Source: Paramylibacter kogurei
GTDB taxonomy: Bacteria > Pseudomonadota > Alphaproteobacteria > Rhodobacterales > Rhodobacteraceae
Direction: 5' to 3'
DNA: 64,000 nucleotides
Assembly (NCBI RefSeq): GCF_002742285.1
Contig: NZ_MDGM01000007.1
Coordinates: forward strand, 310,001 to 374,000
Numbering within the stretch: the first letter of the stretch is position 1; each line of letters opens with the position of its first letter. Below are positions 8,802 to 17,293 of this stretch, piece after piece. Position numbers and translations under genes: made by a program. The notes under the pieces were generated by a model that saw nothing but the letters and a program-made list of their open reading frames with translations, was not told the origin of the DNA and did not search any database.

Positions 8802-9839
8802 TTAACCGCGAATGGCCTTGATCATGATTTCAACATTCTTGGGGTCTGCATCGGGTGTAATCCCGTGGCCAAGGTTGAAAATATGCGGCCCCTGCGACAG
8901 GGTTTCCACAATCCGTTTGGTTTCTGAAACAAGCTTGTCACCACCCGAAACCAACAGCCGTTGATCAAGATTGCCCTGCACACAGGTTTCCGTTTGCAGA
9001 TTATCCGCCGCCCATTGTGCATCAATTGATCCATCAATCGCAACGCAATCCATTTCTGTTTCACGCGCAAAATTCACATAACCATCGGCTGTGGCGCCAC
9101 GGGGAAATCCGATCAGGCGCACATGGGGTTGTTCTTCGCGCAACACCGATGCGATGCGCGCCGCAGGGCGTGTGATATATTTGGGGAACTGAAATCCAGT
9201 CAGCGCACCAGCCCAGCTATCAAATAATTTAATCACCTCAGCACCTGCTTTGATTTGCTGAATCAGATATTCAATCGTTGCATCCGTGATTTTATCCATC
9301 AAGGCATCAAAAACCGCTGGTTGATCTTTCATCAACGCCAATGCGGGCGCCTGATCAGGGGTGCCGCGCCCTGCAATCATATATGTGGCAACCGTCCACG
9401 GTGCACCGGCAAAACCGATCAATGCGGTTTCTTTTGGCAATGCTTCGCGCAGGTTGCGAATGGTTTGATAAATCGGGGACAGGGTTTCGTGCACATCCTC
9501 TGCATTGCCCAATTTATTGAAATCGGCCTTTGATTGAATCGTTGATAAACGCGGGCCTTCGCCAGTTTCAAACCACAGATCCGCACCCAATGCTTGGGGC
9601 ACCAAAAGGATATCGGCAAACAGAATCGCGGCATCAAACCCATATCGACGAATGGGCTGCAATGTGACCTCTGTCGCCAAATCAGAATTATAACACAGCG
9701 ATAAAAAATCGCCCGCCTCTGCGCGTGTGGCCTTATATTCGGGCAAATATCGTCCCGCTTGGCGCATCATCCATACGGGTGGCGTGGTTAAAGTTTCACC
9801 CGCAAGGGCGCGCATCAGCAGTTTTTCATCAGTTTTCAT
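8802..9839 (-). CDS. hemE: Uroporphyrinogen decarboxylase
   Basis: A 345-residue HemE, which removes four carboxyl groups from uroporphyrinogen III to give coproporphyrinogen III, the substrate of HemF. The N-terminal signature [16 protein letters not shown] and the substrate-binding [12 protein letters not shown] and [13 protein letters not shown] segments are present, and the C-terminus NLGHGI is intact. It is divergent from hemC over an 85-base gap that must hold both promoters. About 258 bases without a clear gene follow its stop codon; the first part of these can fold into a large hairpin. Confidence 0.96.
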   Translation of the reverse strand: MKTDEKLLMRALAGETLTTPPVWMMRQAGRYLPEYKATRAEAGDFLSLCYNSDLATEVTLQPIRRYGFDAAILFADILLVPQALGADLWFETGEGPRLSTIQSKADFNKLGNAEDVHETLSPIYQTIRNLREALPKETALIGFAGAPWTVATYMIAGRGTPDQAPALALMKDQPAVFDALMDKITDATIEYLIQQIKAGAEVIKLFDSWAGALTGFQFPKYITRPAARIASVLREEQPHVRLIGFPRGATADGYVNFARETEMDCVAIDGSIDAQWAADNLQTETCVQGNLDQRLLVSGGDKLVSETKRIVETLSQGPHIFNLGHGITPDADPKNVEIMIKAIRG

Positions 9840-9840
9840 G

Positions 9841-9880
9841 TCGCCCTTCTATCGCGGCAATACGTCCAGCGAAAGGGCGA
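9841..9880. promoter_or_regulatory. Inverted repeat between hemE and hemC
   Basis: TCGCCCTT at 9841-9848 is repeated inverted as AAGGGCGA at 9873-9880, directly upstream of the hemE start. The arms are perfect over eight bases with a 24-base spacer. It could be an operator or a leader hairpin in the hemE message. It does not match an iron- or haem-regulator site that I can name. Confidence 0.3.
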
Positions 9881-9924
9881 TCATTGTGATTGCACCCCTT
9901 TGCCGCGGGCGATAGTTTGCGCAC

Positions 9925-10851
9925 ATGAGATTTAGCCCAGATACACCGCTGAAAATTGGCACCCGCGGGTCGCCACTTGCACTGGCCCAGGCACATGAAA
10001 CGCGCAGCCGTTTGATGGGTGCACTTGGCCTGCCCGAAACCGCATTTAACATTGTGGTCATTAAAACCACGGGGGATCGTGTACAGGATCGCCCGTTGGG
10101 TGAAATTGGCGGCAAGGGTTTGTTCACCAAAGAAATCGAAGATGCGATGTTATCCAACGATATCGACATTGCCGTGCATTCGATGAAAGACATGCCCGTG
10201 GCATTTCCCGATGGTTTGATGCTGGATTGTTATTTGCCCCGCGAAGATGTGCGCGATGCGTTTATTTCGCGCAAATACAAATCCATTTCCCAATTGCCCA
10301 AAGGTGCGGTGATGGGTTCAAGCAGCCTGCGCCGCCGTGCGCAATTGGCCGCTGTGCGCCCCGATCTGAAACTGGTGGAATTTCGCGGCAATGTGCAAAC
10401 ACGTTTGCGCAAATTGGATGACGGTGTGGCCGATGCCACGTTTTTGGCGATGGCGGGGTTGAATCGTTTGGGCAGTGCCGACATTGCAAACCCCATTGAA
10501 ACCGATGAGATCCTGCCCGCAATTGCACAGGGCTGCATTGGGATTGAACGGCGCGTGGATGATGCGGATGCGGCGGCCGCACTTGCGCTTATTCATGATC
10601 AAGATTCAGGGCTTCGTTTGAATGCAGAACGCGCATTATTGGCGGGACTTGATGGATCGTGCCAAACACCGATTGCAGGGCTTGCCACACTGGATGGTGA
10701 TACGATCACATTGCGCGGCGAAGTTTTGCGCCCCGATGGATCAGAAAGCATCAAACATATGATGACAGGCGCGGCCAAGGACGGTGCGAAAATCGGTACC
10801 GATATGGCAAAAATCCTACGTGATCAGATGGGCGAAAATTTCTTCGGCTAA
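9925..10851 (+). CDS. hemC: Hydroxymethylbilane synthase (porphobilinogen deaminase)
   Basis: HemC joins four porphobilinogen units into hydroxymethylbilane, three steps before HemF in haem synthesis. The 308-residue protein opens with IGTRGSPLALAQA, carries the catalytic aspartate in HSMKDMP (D89) and binds its dipyrromethane cofactor through Cys246 in GLDGSCQTPIAG. SSSLRRRAQL and EFRGNVQTRL contact the substrate carboxylates in known structures. It is divergent from hemE and is followed by the tRNA-Leu gene, with no clear terminator between. Confidence 0.96.
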   Translation: MRFSPDTPLKIGTRGSPLALAQAHETRSRLMGALGLPETAFNIVVIKTTGDRVQDRPLGEIGGKGLFTKEIEDAMLSNDIDIAVHSMKDMPVAFPDGLMLDCYLPREDVRDAFISRKYKSISQLPKGAVMGSSSLRRRAQLAAVRPDLKLVEFRGNVQTRLRKLDDGVADATFLAMAGLNRLGSADIANPIETDEILPAIAQGCIGIERRVDDADAAAALALIHDQDSGLRLNAERALLAGLDGSCQTPIAGLATLDGDTITLRGEVLRPDGSESIKHMMTGAAKDGAKIGTDMAKILRDQMGENFFG

Positions 10852-10917
10852 TCTTGTTTTCTGAACTTTACAAATGTCCCACAAATCGCCATGTTGCGCG
10901 AGCCTTTGGGCAGTAGT

Positions 10918-11003
10918 GCGGGCGTGGCGGAATGGTAGACGCTGCAGACTTAAAATCTGTTTCTCGTAAGGGAGTGGGGGTTCGAGTCCCCCCGCCCGCA
11001 CCA
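10918..11003 (+). tRNA. tRNA-Leu (anticodon TAA)
   Basis: An 86-base tRNA including an encoded CCA (11001-11003). The acceptor arms GCGGGCG and CGCCCGC pair perfectly, with discriminator A at 11000. The anticodon stem GCAGA/TCTGT encloses the loop CTTAAAA, so the anticodon is TAA, reading UUA and UUG. A long variable arm (TCGTAAGGGAGT region) and the T arm GGGGGTTCGAGTCCCCC are typical of class II leucine tRNAs. Confidence 0.96.
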
Positions 11004-11033
11004 CGAAAATCTTTCTTTAAATCATTGCAAAAT

Positions 11034-12080
11034 TTAGGTTTTTCCAAACAACCCTGTGATGCGTGACAGGATGTTTTGGGCGGGTTCGTCATTTTGTGAT
11101 AATCTCAATTCCGCCTCTGCGATAATTTGTGCGGTGTCTTGCGCGATCTCTGCTGGCAATGGCTTCATTTGTTTTACTGCGCGTTTTGCCGCTGTCACAT
11201 CATCCATTGAAATGTCATAGCCGCGCCAGCGCGCAAGATGGAGCAGTTTCATACAGGCCGCTGCGCGTAAATATGTTTGCTCTTGTGCGTTCAATTGATC
11301 GGCAAACAATGCCAACAAACCATCAATATGCGTTGCCGCCTGTTTGGATTGCGCCAGTGATTTGTCATAATCAATTTCGTCGCGATGTTGCGCGCGGCGT
11401 TTTGCGTTTAATGCGGCGAGTGCGGCGTAAAATGCCTGTACTCTGCCTGCGATCACATCCATCGCACTTACACTGTTCAGGTGCAGGCGATATTCCCCAA
11501 GAATTGCGTTTTGCACCGCCAAGCGATGGGTATCAAACAGACGCCAGCATAAATCTGCATCCTCGGATAAATGCGCATCGCGATATCCGGTTTGCGCCAG
11601 CACGTCCAAACGGCCAAACATAAACGGGTGGGATAGATAGGGTTCTTTGGGAGGCAACCATTCTGGATCGGGATCATACACATTACTGACCCCTGAAATC
11701 CCCAATGGATGGCCCAGCTCATCAATATGTACTGCCTTGCACGACACCACGTCAGCCTGCGTAAATTGCAAAAAATCAAGCTGGCGCGACAGGCGGTTAG
11801 GATAACAAATATCATCTGCATCAATGCGTGCCACATATTTGCAATCCAGCCGTGACAACCCGTTGTTAAGCGCAGCAACAAGCCCCGCGTTTTGTTGCGC
11901 ATGATAATGAATTTTATCGCTGTGCAGATCGTTGATAATCTGTGCGCTTTCATCGGTTGAGCCATCGTCAATGATATGGATGTCATAATCATCAAAATCT
12001 TGGATCAGCAAACTGTCCAAGGTTTGGCGCAAAAATTCTGCACCATTAAAGACGGGCATCAAGAATGATATTTTAGCCAT
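11034..12080 (-). CDS. Family 2 glycosyltransferase
   Basis: A 348-residue GT-A fold glycosyltransferase. It opens with KISFLMPVFNGAEFLRQTLDSL, has the nucleotide-binding DDGSTDES and the metal-binding ARIDADDICYPNRL segment (Asp-x-Asp), and a predicted acceptor loop with a catalytic-base candidate in DAHLSEDADLCWRL. The C-terminal third is helical and not recognised. The ATG at 12080 lies inside the end of the upstream gene (8-base overlap), so the two are coupled. With the sulfatase it suggests a role in a sulfated or otherwise modified surface glycan; this is inferred from the neighbours. Confidence 0.85.
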   Translation of the reverse strand: MAKISFLMPVFNGAEFLRQTLDSLLIQDFDDYDIHIIDDGSTDESAQIINDLHSDKIHYHAQQNAGLVAALNNGLSRLDCKYVARIDADDICYPNRLSRQLDFLQFTQADVVSCKAVHIDELGHPLGISGVSNVYDPDPEWLPPKEPYLSHPFMFGRLDVLAQTGYRDAHLSEDADLCWRLFDTHRLAVQNAILGEYRLHLNSVSAMDVIAGRVQAFYAALAALNAKRRAQHRDEIDYDKSLAQSKQAATHIDGLLALFADQLNAQEQTYLRAAACMKLLHLARWRGYDISMDDVTAAKRAVKQMKPLPAEIAQDTAQIIAEAELRLSQNDEPAQNILSRITGLFGKT

Positions 12081-12564
12081 CAATCACCCCCGAAATACCG
12101 CGCAGACCCATCACAAACCAATCCCGCGCAGGCAACAGCAATGATAACCGCGCATTGGATAATGTTGTCACATTCGCCAAATCACACCAACGCGCACGCG
12201 AAAATCGCAAAGTGGCGTAATCGCTCGGTGCGGCCCGATCCGGTTCATCCAGCGCATGATCTTGGCCATTGGTTTGATAATAAATGCGCGGAAATATCCG
12301 CTCTGCGGGGGCGTATCGGAAATGAACATGAACCGAGTTCCAGTCATCGGGAATATCAATTTCCAATCCCAACCAATCATTTTCACGACGATTTTCGCCG
12401 CGTATGATAAGCGTATCAATATCATTGATGCGTTGGGTTTGGGCCGTTAATTCCATCGCCGAATTGGGATCGAATGCAAATCGCAGACCACTTGCCAGAA
12501 ACGTATCTGGGGTTAACACCGCTGGTTTTTGAAACGCGTTAAAATCAATATCAATCGCTGGCAC
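12073..12564 (-). CDS. Conserved-looking protein of unknown function in the sulfatase operon
   Basis: I do not recognise this 163-residue protein. It has no signal peptide or membrane segment and is rich in predicted beta strands with many aromatic and charged residues (NSVHVHFRYAPAERIFPRIY, DWLGLEIDIPDDW), which resembles a small beta-sandwich of the carbohydrate-binding or lectin type. It starts with GTG 12564 behind AAGGAAAGG, overlaps the end of the sulfatase gene by 14 bases, and overlaps the glycosyltransferase by 8 bases. The tight overlaps show that the three act in one transcript. A glycan-binding role is only an inference from shape and context. Confidence 0.6.
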   Translation of the reverse strand: MPAIDIDFNAFQKPAVLTPDTFLASGLRFAFDPNSAMELTAQTQRINDIDTLIIRGENRRENDWLGLEIDIPDDWNSVHVHFRYAPAERIFPRIYYQTNGQDHALDEPDRAAPSDYATLRFSRARWCDLANVTTLSNARLSLLLPARDWFVMGLRGISGVIDG

Positions 12565-14212
12565 GGGGAACCTTTCCTTGGTATTTCACCAATAATTCCG
12601 CGTCCACTTCTGTGCCATCATAAAGGCCAAGCAGAACACCACGCCGCATTGACCGTCCGCGCATATTGCGAATGTCATCTTCGGATTTTGTCACACGCTG
12701 GGACATGCGCCGCGCCCATTTTCCCAAACGTTGATACATCATATCAATCACATCGCGATGCGCATCTGATGCACCCAAATCGTTTTGTTCCTTGGGGTCA
12801 TTTTTCAAATCAAACAACATGGGGCGAAATCCGCCCTCTGCGTGCATCATTTTCCAATCTTTATCCGCCACCATAAACAAACGACAATCGCGCGGTTCCA
12901 TTCCCAATTTGGCGGCAAGCGCCGTTGCGCCATAGTCATATTCACTGATCGCAAATTCACGCCAATCATCAGGTTTTTCACCATGTAAAAACGGCAATAA
13001 TGATCGCCCCTCGACGATATGATCGGGCACAGTACCGCCTGCATATTCGATAAATGTTGCGCTGCAATCAATCGCCTCGACCAGTTCATCACATGTTGTG
13101 CCACGCGTGGAATCTGCGGCTGGTGATGGATCGTAAATGATTAACGGCACCTTGGCCGAGCAATCATGAAACAGATCCTTTTCACCCATCCAATGATCGC
13201 CCAGATAATCCCCATGATCGGATGTTATGACAATCATCGTATCCTTAAGCCGATCCGTATCTTCCAAGAAATTCAATAACCGCCCCAATTGATCATCACA
13301 TTGTTTGATCAAACCCATATAGGCCGGGATCACGACGTCGCGCACCTCTTGGCGGTGAAATGCCTTGCCGATGCCATTGCTGGTGAACCCTTCATAAACG
13401 GGATGGGGATCATTCAATTCACCATCAGCGCGGTTCAGTGGTTGAATATCATCAACGCCATATTTGTTGTGATAAGGTGCTGGTACAATATAGGGCCAAT
13501 GCGGCTTGATATAGGACACATGCGCCAACCACGGTTCATCGCGCGATTGTTCGGATATAAAATCAATCGTGCGCGACGTAAGCCAAGGCGTTTCGGAATC
13601 TTCTTCGCGGATATTGGCGGGCATATCGGCGTTTTGCATCAAAAATCCGCTGGCAATTTCGCCCGCGTCCGTCGCGCCCGAATTGGCAAAATGATGCCAC
13701 GGGTTTTGCCCTTCGTAGCCTTTGGATTTGAGATATTCGTTGTAGGGTGATCGGCGTTCATCATAAAACCCATCGGGGCCTTGCGCCCATAACCCATCGT
13801 CGCGAATATAACTATCGAACCCACATTCAGATTGGCGCAGCCCAATTTCAGAACCTTCTGACATGCCCAAACGTTCCATGCCATCCTTATCGGCGCGCAT
13901 ATGGGTTTTACCAATCAAATGACACCCCATGCCCAATTTGCGCAGATGATCACCCAAAGTATGTTCACCCACACGCAACGGATGCCCGTTCCACTGTGCG
14001 CCGTGGCTGTGACAATACCGCCCTGTGTAAAAGCTCATCCGTGATGCGCCACATACGGGGGATTGCACGTAACAGCGCGTGAACCGCACACCCATTTGTG
14101 CCACACGATCAAAATTAGGGGTGTGCAGCGTTTTGTGCCCCGCACATGACAGATAATCAAACCGAAGCTGATCATACATAATAAACAGAATGTTTTTTTT
14201 CGCGTCGGTCAT
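12551..14212 (-). CDS. Sulfatase-like hydrolase (alkaline phosphatase superfamily)
   Basis: A 553-residue type I sulfatase-like enzyme without a signal peptide, so probably cytoplasmic. Metal ligands fit in MYDQLR (D14) and ITSDHGDYLGDH. The nucleophile motif, in SPVCGASRMSFYTGRY, has Cys54 and the arginine but Ala where Cys-x-Pro-x-Arg enzymes have Pro; the Cys would need conversion to formylglycine. The family also includes phosphonate monoester hydrolases and choline sulfatase, so the substrate is open. ATG 14212 (MTDAKKNILFIMYD) is preferred over the GTG at 14236. It is the first gene of a three-gene overlapping operon. Confidence 0.85.
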   Translation of the reverse strand: MTDAKKNILFIMYDQLRFDYLSCAGHKTLHTPNFDRVAQMGVRFTRCYVQSPVCGASRMSFYTGRYCHSHGAQWNGHPLRVGEHTLGDHLRKLGMGCHLIGKTHMRADKDGMERLGMSEGSEIGLRQSECGFDSYIRDDGLWAQGPDGFYDERRSPYNEYLKSKGYEGQNPWHHFANSGATDAGEIASGFLMQNADMPANIREEDSETPWLTSRTIDFISEQSRDEPWLAHVSYIKPHWPYIVPAPYHNKYGVDDIQPLNRADGELNDPHPVYEGFTSNGIGKAFHRQEVRDVVIPAYMGLIKQCDDQLGRLLNFLEDTDRLKDTMIVITSDHGDYLGDHWMGEKDLFHDCSAKVPLIIYDPSPAADSTRGTTCDELVEAIDCSATFIEYAGGTVPDHIVEGRSLLPFLHGEKPDDWREFAISEYDYGATALAAKLGMEPRDCRLFMVADKDWKMMHAEGGFRPMLFDLKNDPKEQNDLGASDAHRDVIDMMYQRLGKWARRMSQRVTKSEDDIRNMRGRSMRRGVLLGLYDGTEVDAELLVKYQGKVPRASD

Positions 14213-14260
14213 TTTGCGCCGTTTGATATGTGGCACGCATTGCTGCGCGCCACGACGGTT

Positions 14261-15283
14261 TTATTGCAATGCCGCTGGGATACGCACACCCAGTTGCTGA
14301 TAATATTTCAACGCACCTTTGTGCAGTTTCACGTTATCCGCACTGAACGCAGTATCCAGATTGACCGCATTCATATAGGGCGCTGTTTTGCGAATTTCAG
14401 GCAGGCTTTCCCAAAATGATTTGGTGATTTCGTAAACTGCATCTTCGGACATATCGTTACGCGCAACCACGCCAACCAATGAGCCAACCGTATAAACATC
14501 CCCATCCGATTGCACAGAATTTCCATAAATTCCTGCTGGGATTACATCCATTGATCGCCCAAGCGCGGTTGTTGCGGCCTGAATGCCGCCACCGCTTACT
14601 GATGCGACATCTGCGTTTGCCTTGGTCAGGCCAAGAATACGCAGATTCGACGTTAACGCCAGTTGTTCAACCTGTGGGAATGGTGGGATGCCGCCATTGA
14701 TGTAAACGTCAAATTGACGATCTTGGAACCCTTGCAATGCGGTTCCCCAAGACGCTTTGACTGCTTCGTAATCTGTGCCTGCTTCGAACCCTGTTGTTGC
14801 CTTGATCCACCCCGCAGCGGTGTTATACGCGCCACCACCAGGAGGGCCTAAAAACACGCGCTTTCCTTTGATATCTTGCAGTGAATTAATGCCGCTATCT
14901 GCGTAAACAATCGTGTGATACGCACCATATGGGAACCAAAACAACAGGCTGAGGTTTTCGCGCAATTCTGGGGCATTGGGCAGGCTACCATACATCGCGG
15001 TGCCATTTGCCATGAAATCCATGATCGCAGGTGACGCCATCACGATATCAAGCTTGCCTTGCGCGGCCTCGATCATATGTTTGGTGGCCGCCCCTGTCGC
15101 ATCAACGGTGATATCATATTTATCCTGTGCGCCATTCACGCTCGATGCCATGGTTGTCATCACCAAATAGGCCGATGACCCGGGTGCAATCGTTGCCATG
15201 CGCACCTTTTCACCCGCAAATGACGCCGCCGCCATTCCAACAATTGCCACCCCTGTGACCGCTATTTTCGTTAATCGTTTCAT
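14261..15283 (-). CDS. TAXI family TRAP transporter substrate-binding protein
   Basis: A 340-residue periplasmic binding protein with a signal peptide ending near residue 23 (AAASFA before GEKVRMA). The sequence matches the TAXI (TRAP-associated extracytoplasmic immunogenic) type: ATIAPGSSAYLVMT, GKRVFLGPPGGGAYNTAA and an Asp/Asn-rich central part. ATG 15283 follows GGGAG. It is 17 bases downstream of the fused permease gene on the same strand and must deliver ligand to it. The ligand cannot be read; TAXI systems often take up small carboxylates or amino acids. Confidence 0.88.
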   Translation of the reverse strand: MKRLTKIAVTGVAIVGMAAASFAGEKVRMATIAPGSSAYLVMTTMASSVNGAQDKYDITVDATGAATKHMIEAAQGKLDIVMASPAIMDFMANGTAMYGSLPNAPELRENLSLLFWFPYGAYHTIVYADSGINSLQDIKGKRVFLGPPGGGAYNTAAGWIKATTGFEAGTDYEAVKASWGTALQGFQDRQFDVYINGGIPPFPQVEQLALTSNLRILGLTKANADVASVSGGGIQAATTALGRSMDVIPAGIYGNSVQSDGDVYTVGSLVGVVARNDMSEDAVYEITKSFWESLPEIRKTAPYMNAVNLDTAFSADNVKLHKGALKYYQQLGVRIPAALQ

Positions 15284-15300
15284 CGACTTCTCCCACGTCA

Positions 15301-17217
15301 TTATGATATTTTTGAATCTTGTTTTGCGCTTTGGCTATAGTGATACACGAAAACGCCCATCGCCAAAATAATTCCTGCGATATTCATCAACGGATTCACC
15401 CAAAAAATAAGAATTGCCGCGATAATACGCAAAACGGTTTCCCAATGCGCCAGATGTGCACGTTCAAATCGCGCCAATGCGGTTGCGATCAACCAAGTGC
15501 CGATCAAAAAACCAACCGTGGCGTATATCAGGGTGAAATATTGATCCGTGCTGGAAAAATCATTTTCGATCAGCAAAATCTCTGGGCGATAGACAAACAA
15601 AAAAGGGATCACAAACCCCGCAATTGCCAAACGCACAGCGGTAAATCCCGTTTCCATCGGACGTGCGCCCGCAATTGGTGCGGCGGCAAATGCCGCCAAG
15701 GCAACGGGGGGCGTTACCACCGACAACACACCAAAATATAACATGAACATATGCGCGGCAATTTTGGGCAAACCCAGTTGTTCCAACACAGGCCCCATCA
15801 CCAGTGCCAAGATCAAATAGGCCGTCACCGATGGCACCCCCATCCCCATCACCAAACAGCCCAGCATCACAAGGATCAGGGCGAAAAACAGGCTGCCACC
15901 CGATGCGGCGCGAATGGCATCGGCAAAGGCCAATCCGATCCCCGTCATATTCACAATGCCAATGACCAGCCCAACAGATATGACAATCACAATCAAACTG
16001 GCCGATGTCATGCCCGCGCGCACCATCGCATCCCACCACGCGGCGGGATTGCGAAACTGTTTGAACAAAACCAGACACAGGATCAGCGCAACCAACATCG
16101 CATAAAACCCCGCGTTTTGTGCCGTGCGCCCTGTGGTTAACACGCCAATGATCACCATCAGTGGCACCCAAAACGCGATGGATTTCACCCAATCCATGCG
16201 TTCCAATTTTTCACGCAACTCAATTGGCGTGGCACCAATGCCTTGTTTGCGTGCCTCGACCAGAACCACCATGAACAAAGAGATGTAATAAAACACGGCG
16301 GGCAGAATTGCGGCCAGAACAATTTGCAAATAGGAAATATTCGTCACCTTGGCCATGATAAAGGCAACCACCCCCATCACAGGGGGCATGATTTGCCCAC
16401 CCGTTGATGCGGCCGCCTCGACCGCACCTGCGAATTTTGGTTTAAATCCTGCGCGTTTGATAATTGGAATGGTGAACACACCGGTGGATACAACATTGGC
16501 CACCGCCGCGCCTGACATTGTGCCAAAAAGTGCCGATCCAACAATGGCGGCATGTGCAGGGCCACCCGCAAATCGCCCAGTGCCCGCGAATGCAATTTTC
16601 AACAGGGTTTCACCCGCCCCCGATGCCTGCAATATCGCACCAAAGACGATGAAAACCAGAACCACGCTGGATACGACCTGTAATGGGCCGCCATATACAC
16701 CATCGGTGGAAAACCACATGCGATCAGCGATGCTGACCCAATCGCGCCCCGCACCACCCATCCAATCAGGCGCCAGCGCATAGAGCAAAACCGCGCCGTA
16801 AACCACAACCATTGGTGTGCCAAAAAACCGATAGGTCACATAACCGATCAAGCCAAACGCCAGCCAAGCCAGCGCCATATCGATATTGCCAATAAAGACA
16901 AAGCTGTCTTCTTGGGCCGCCATGATCACGATCCAACGCGCCGTGATTGCGATGAACAATGCCAACATCAACAGATGAATAAGAATATTTATAATGTTGT
17001 TATGCGGTAGATTTTTATCAGCACTCGACGCCTGTGCATGCCCTGTTGCCGCTAAATTTAACAACGCTGTGGCCATGCCCAAAACGGCGGTGGTGCCATA
17101 AACGATGACCGTGTCAAAAACGCCAAACCCTGCGACATAGATCGCAAACACCGTCAGAACCGCAGCAACGCATTTTGACAATTGATACATGGCATTGGTT
17201 GCCATCGTGATATTCAT
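15301..17217 (-). CDS. TRAP transporter fused 4TM/12TM permease
   Basis: A 638-residue inner-membrane protein in which the small (DctQ-like, four helices) and large (DctM-like, twelve helices) TRAP permease parts are fused, the usual form for TAXI systems. DctM signatures include GRFAGGPAHAAIVGSALFGTMSG and GMGVPSVTAYLILALVMGP. The frame extends to 17346, but ATG 17217 (MNITMATNAMYQL) follows a strong GGGAGGGG and removes a hydrophilic extension. It is driven by an ion gradient. It is 76 bases downstream of ilvD on the same strand, so read-through is possible. Confidence 0.9.
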   Translation of the reverse strand: MNITMATNAMYQLSKCVAAVLTVFAIYVAGFGVFDTVIVYGTTAVLGMATALLNLAATGHAQASSADKNLPHNNIINILIHLLMLALFIAITARWIVIMAAQEDSFVFIGNIDMALAWLAFGLIGYVTYRFFGTPMVVVYGAVLLYALAPDWMGGAGRDWVSIADRMWFSTDGVYGGPLQVVSSVVLVFIVFGAILQASGAGETLLKIAFAGTGRFAGGPAHAAIVGSALFGTMSGAAVANVVSTGVFTIPIIKRAGFKPKFAGAVEAAASTGGQIMPPVMGVVAFIMAKVTNISYLQIVLAAILPAVFYYISLFMVVLVEARKQGIGATPIELREKLERMDWVKSIAFWVPLMVIIGVLTTGRTAQNAGFYAMLVALILCLVLFKQFRNPAAWWDAMVRAGMTSASLIVIVISVGLVIGIVNMTGIGLAFADAIRAASGGSLFFALILVMLGCLVMGMGVPSVTAYLILALVMGPVLEQLGLPKIAAHMFMLYFGVLSVVTPPVALAAFAAAPIAGARPMETGFTAVRLAIAGFVIPFLFVYRPEILLIENDFSSTDQYFTLIYATVGFLIGTWLIATALARFERAHLAHWETVLRIIAAILIFWVNPLMNIAGIILAMGVFVYHYSQSAKQDSKIS

Positions 17218-17293
17218 CTGCCCCTCCCGTTGCATGCGACAACCTTGACCTATGGCAAGTTGCGCTGCAAGCGGGAATTGGGCGTTTTGTGGA

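Noticed and set aside
10918..14236. Genomic island inserted at the tRNA-Leu gene
   Set aside because: No integrase gene and no repeated tRNA 3' end were seen, and composition does not change.
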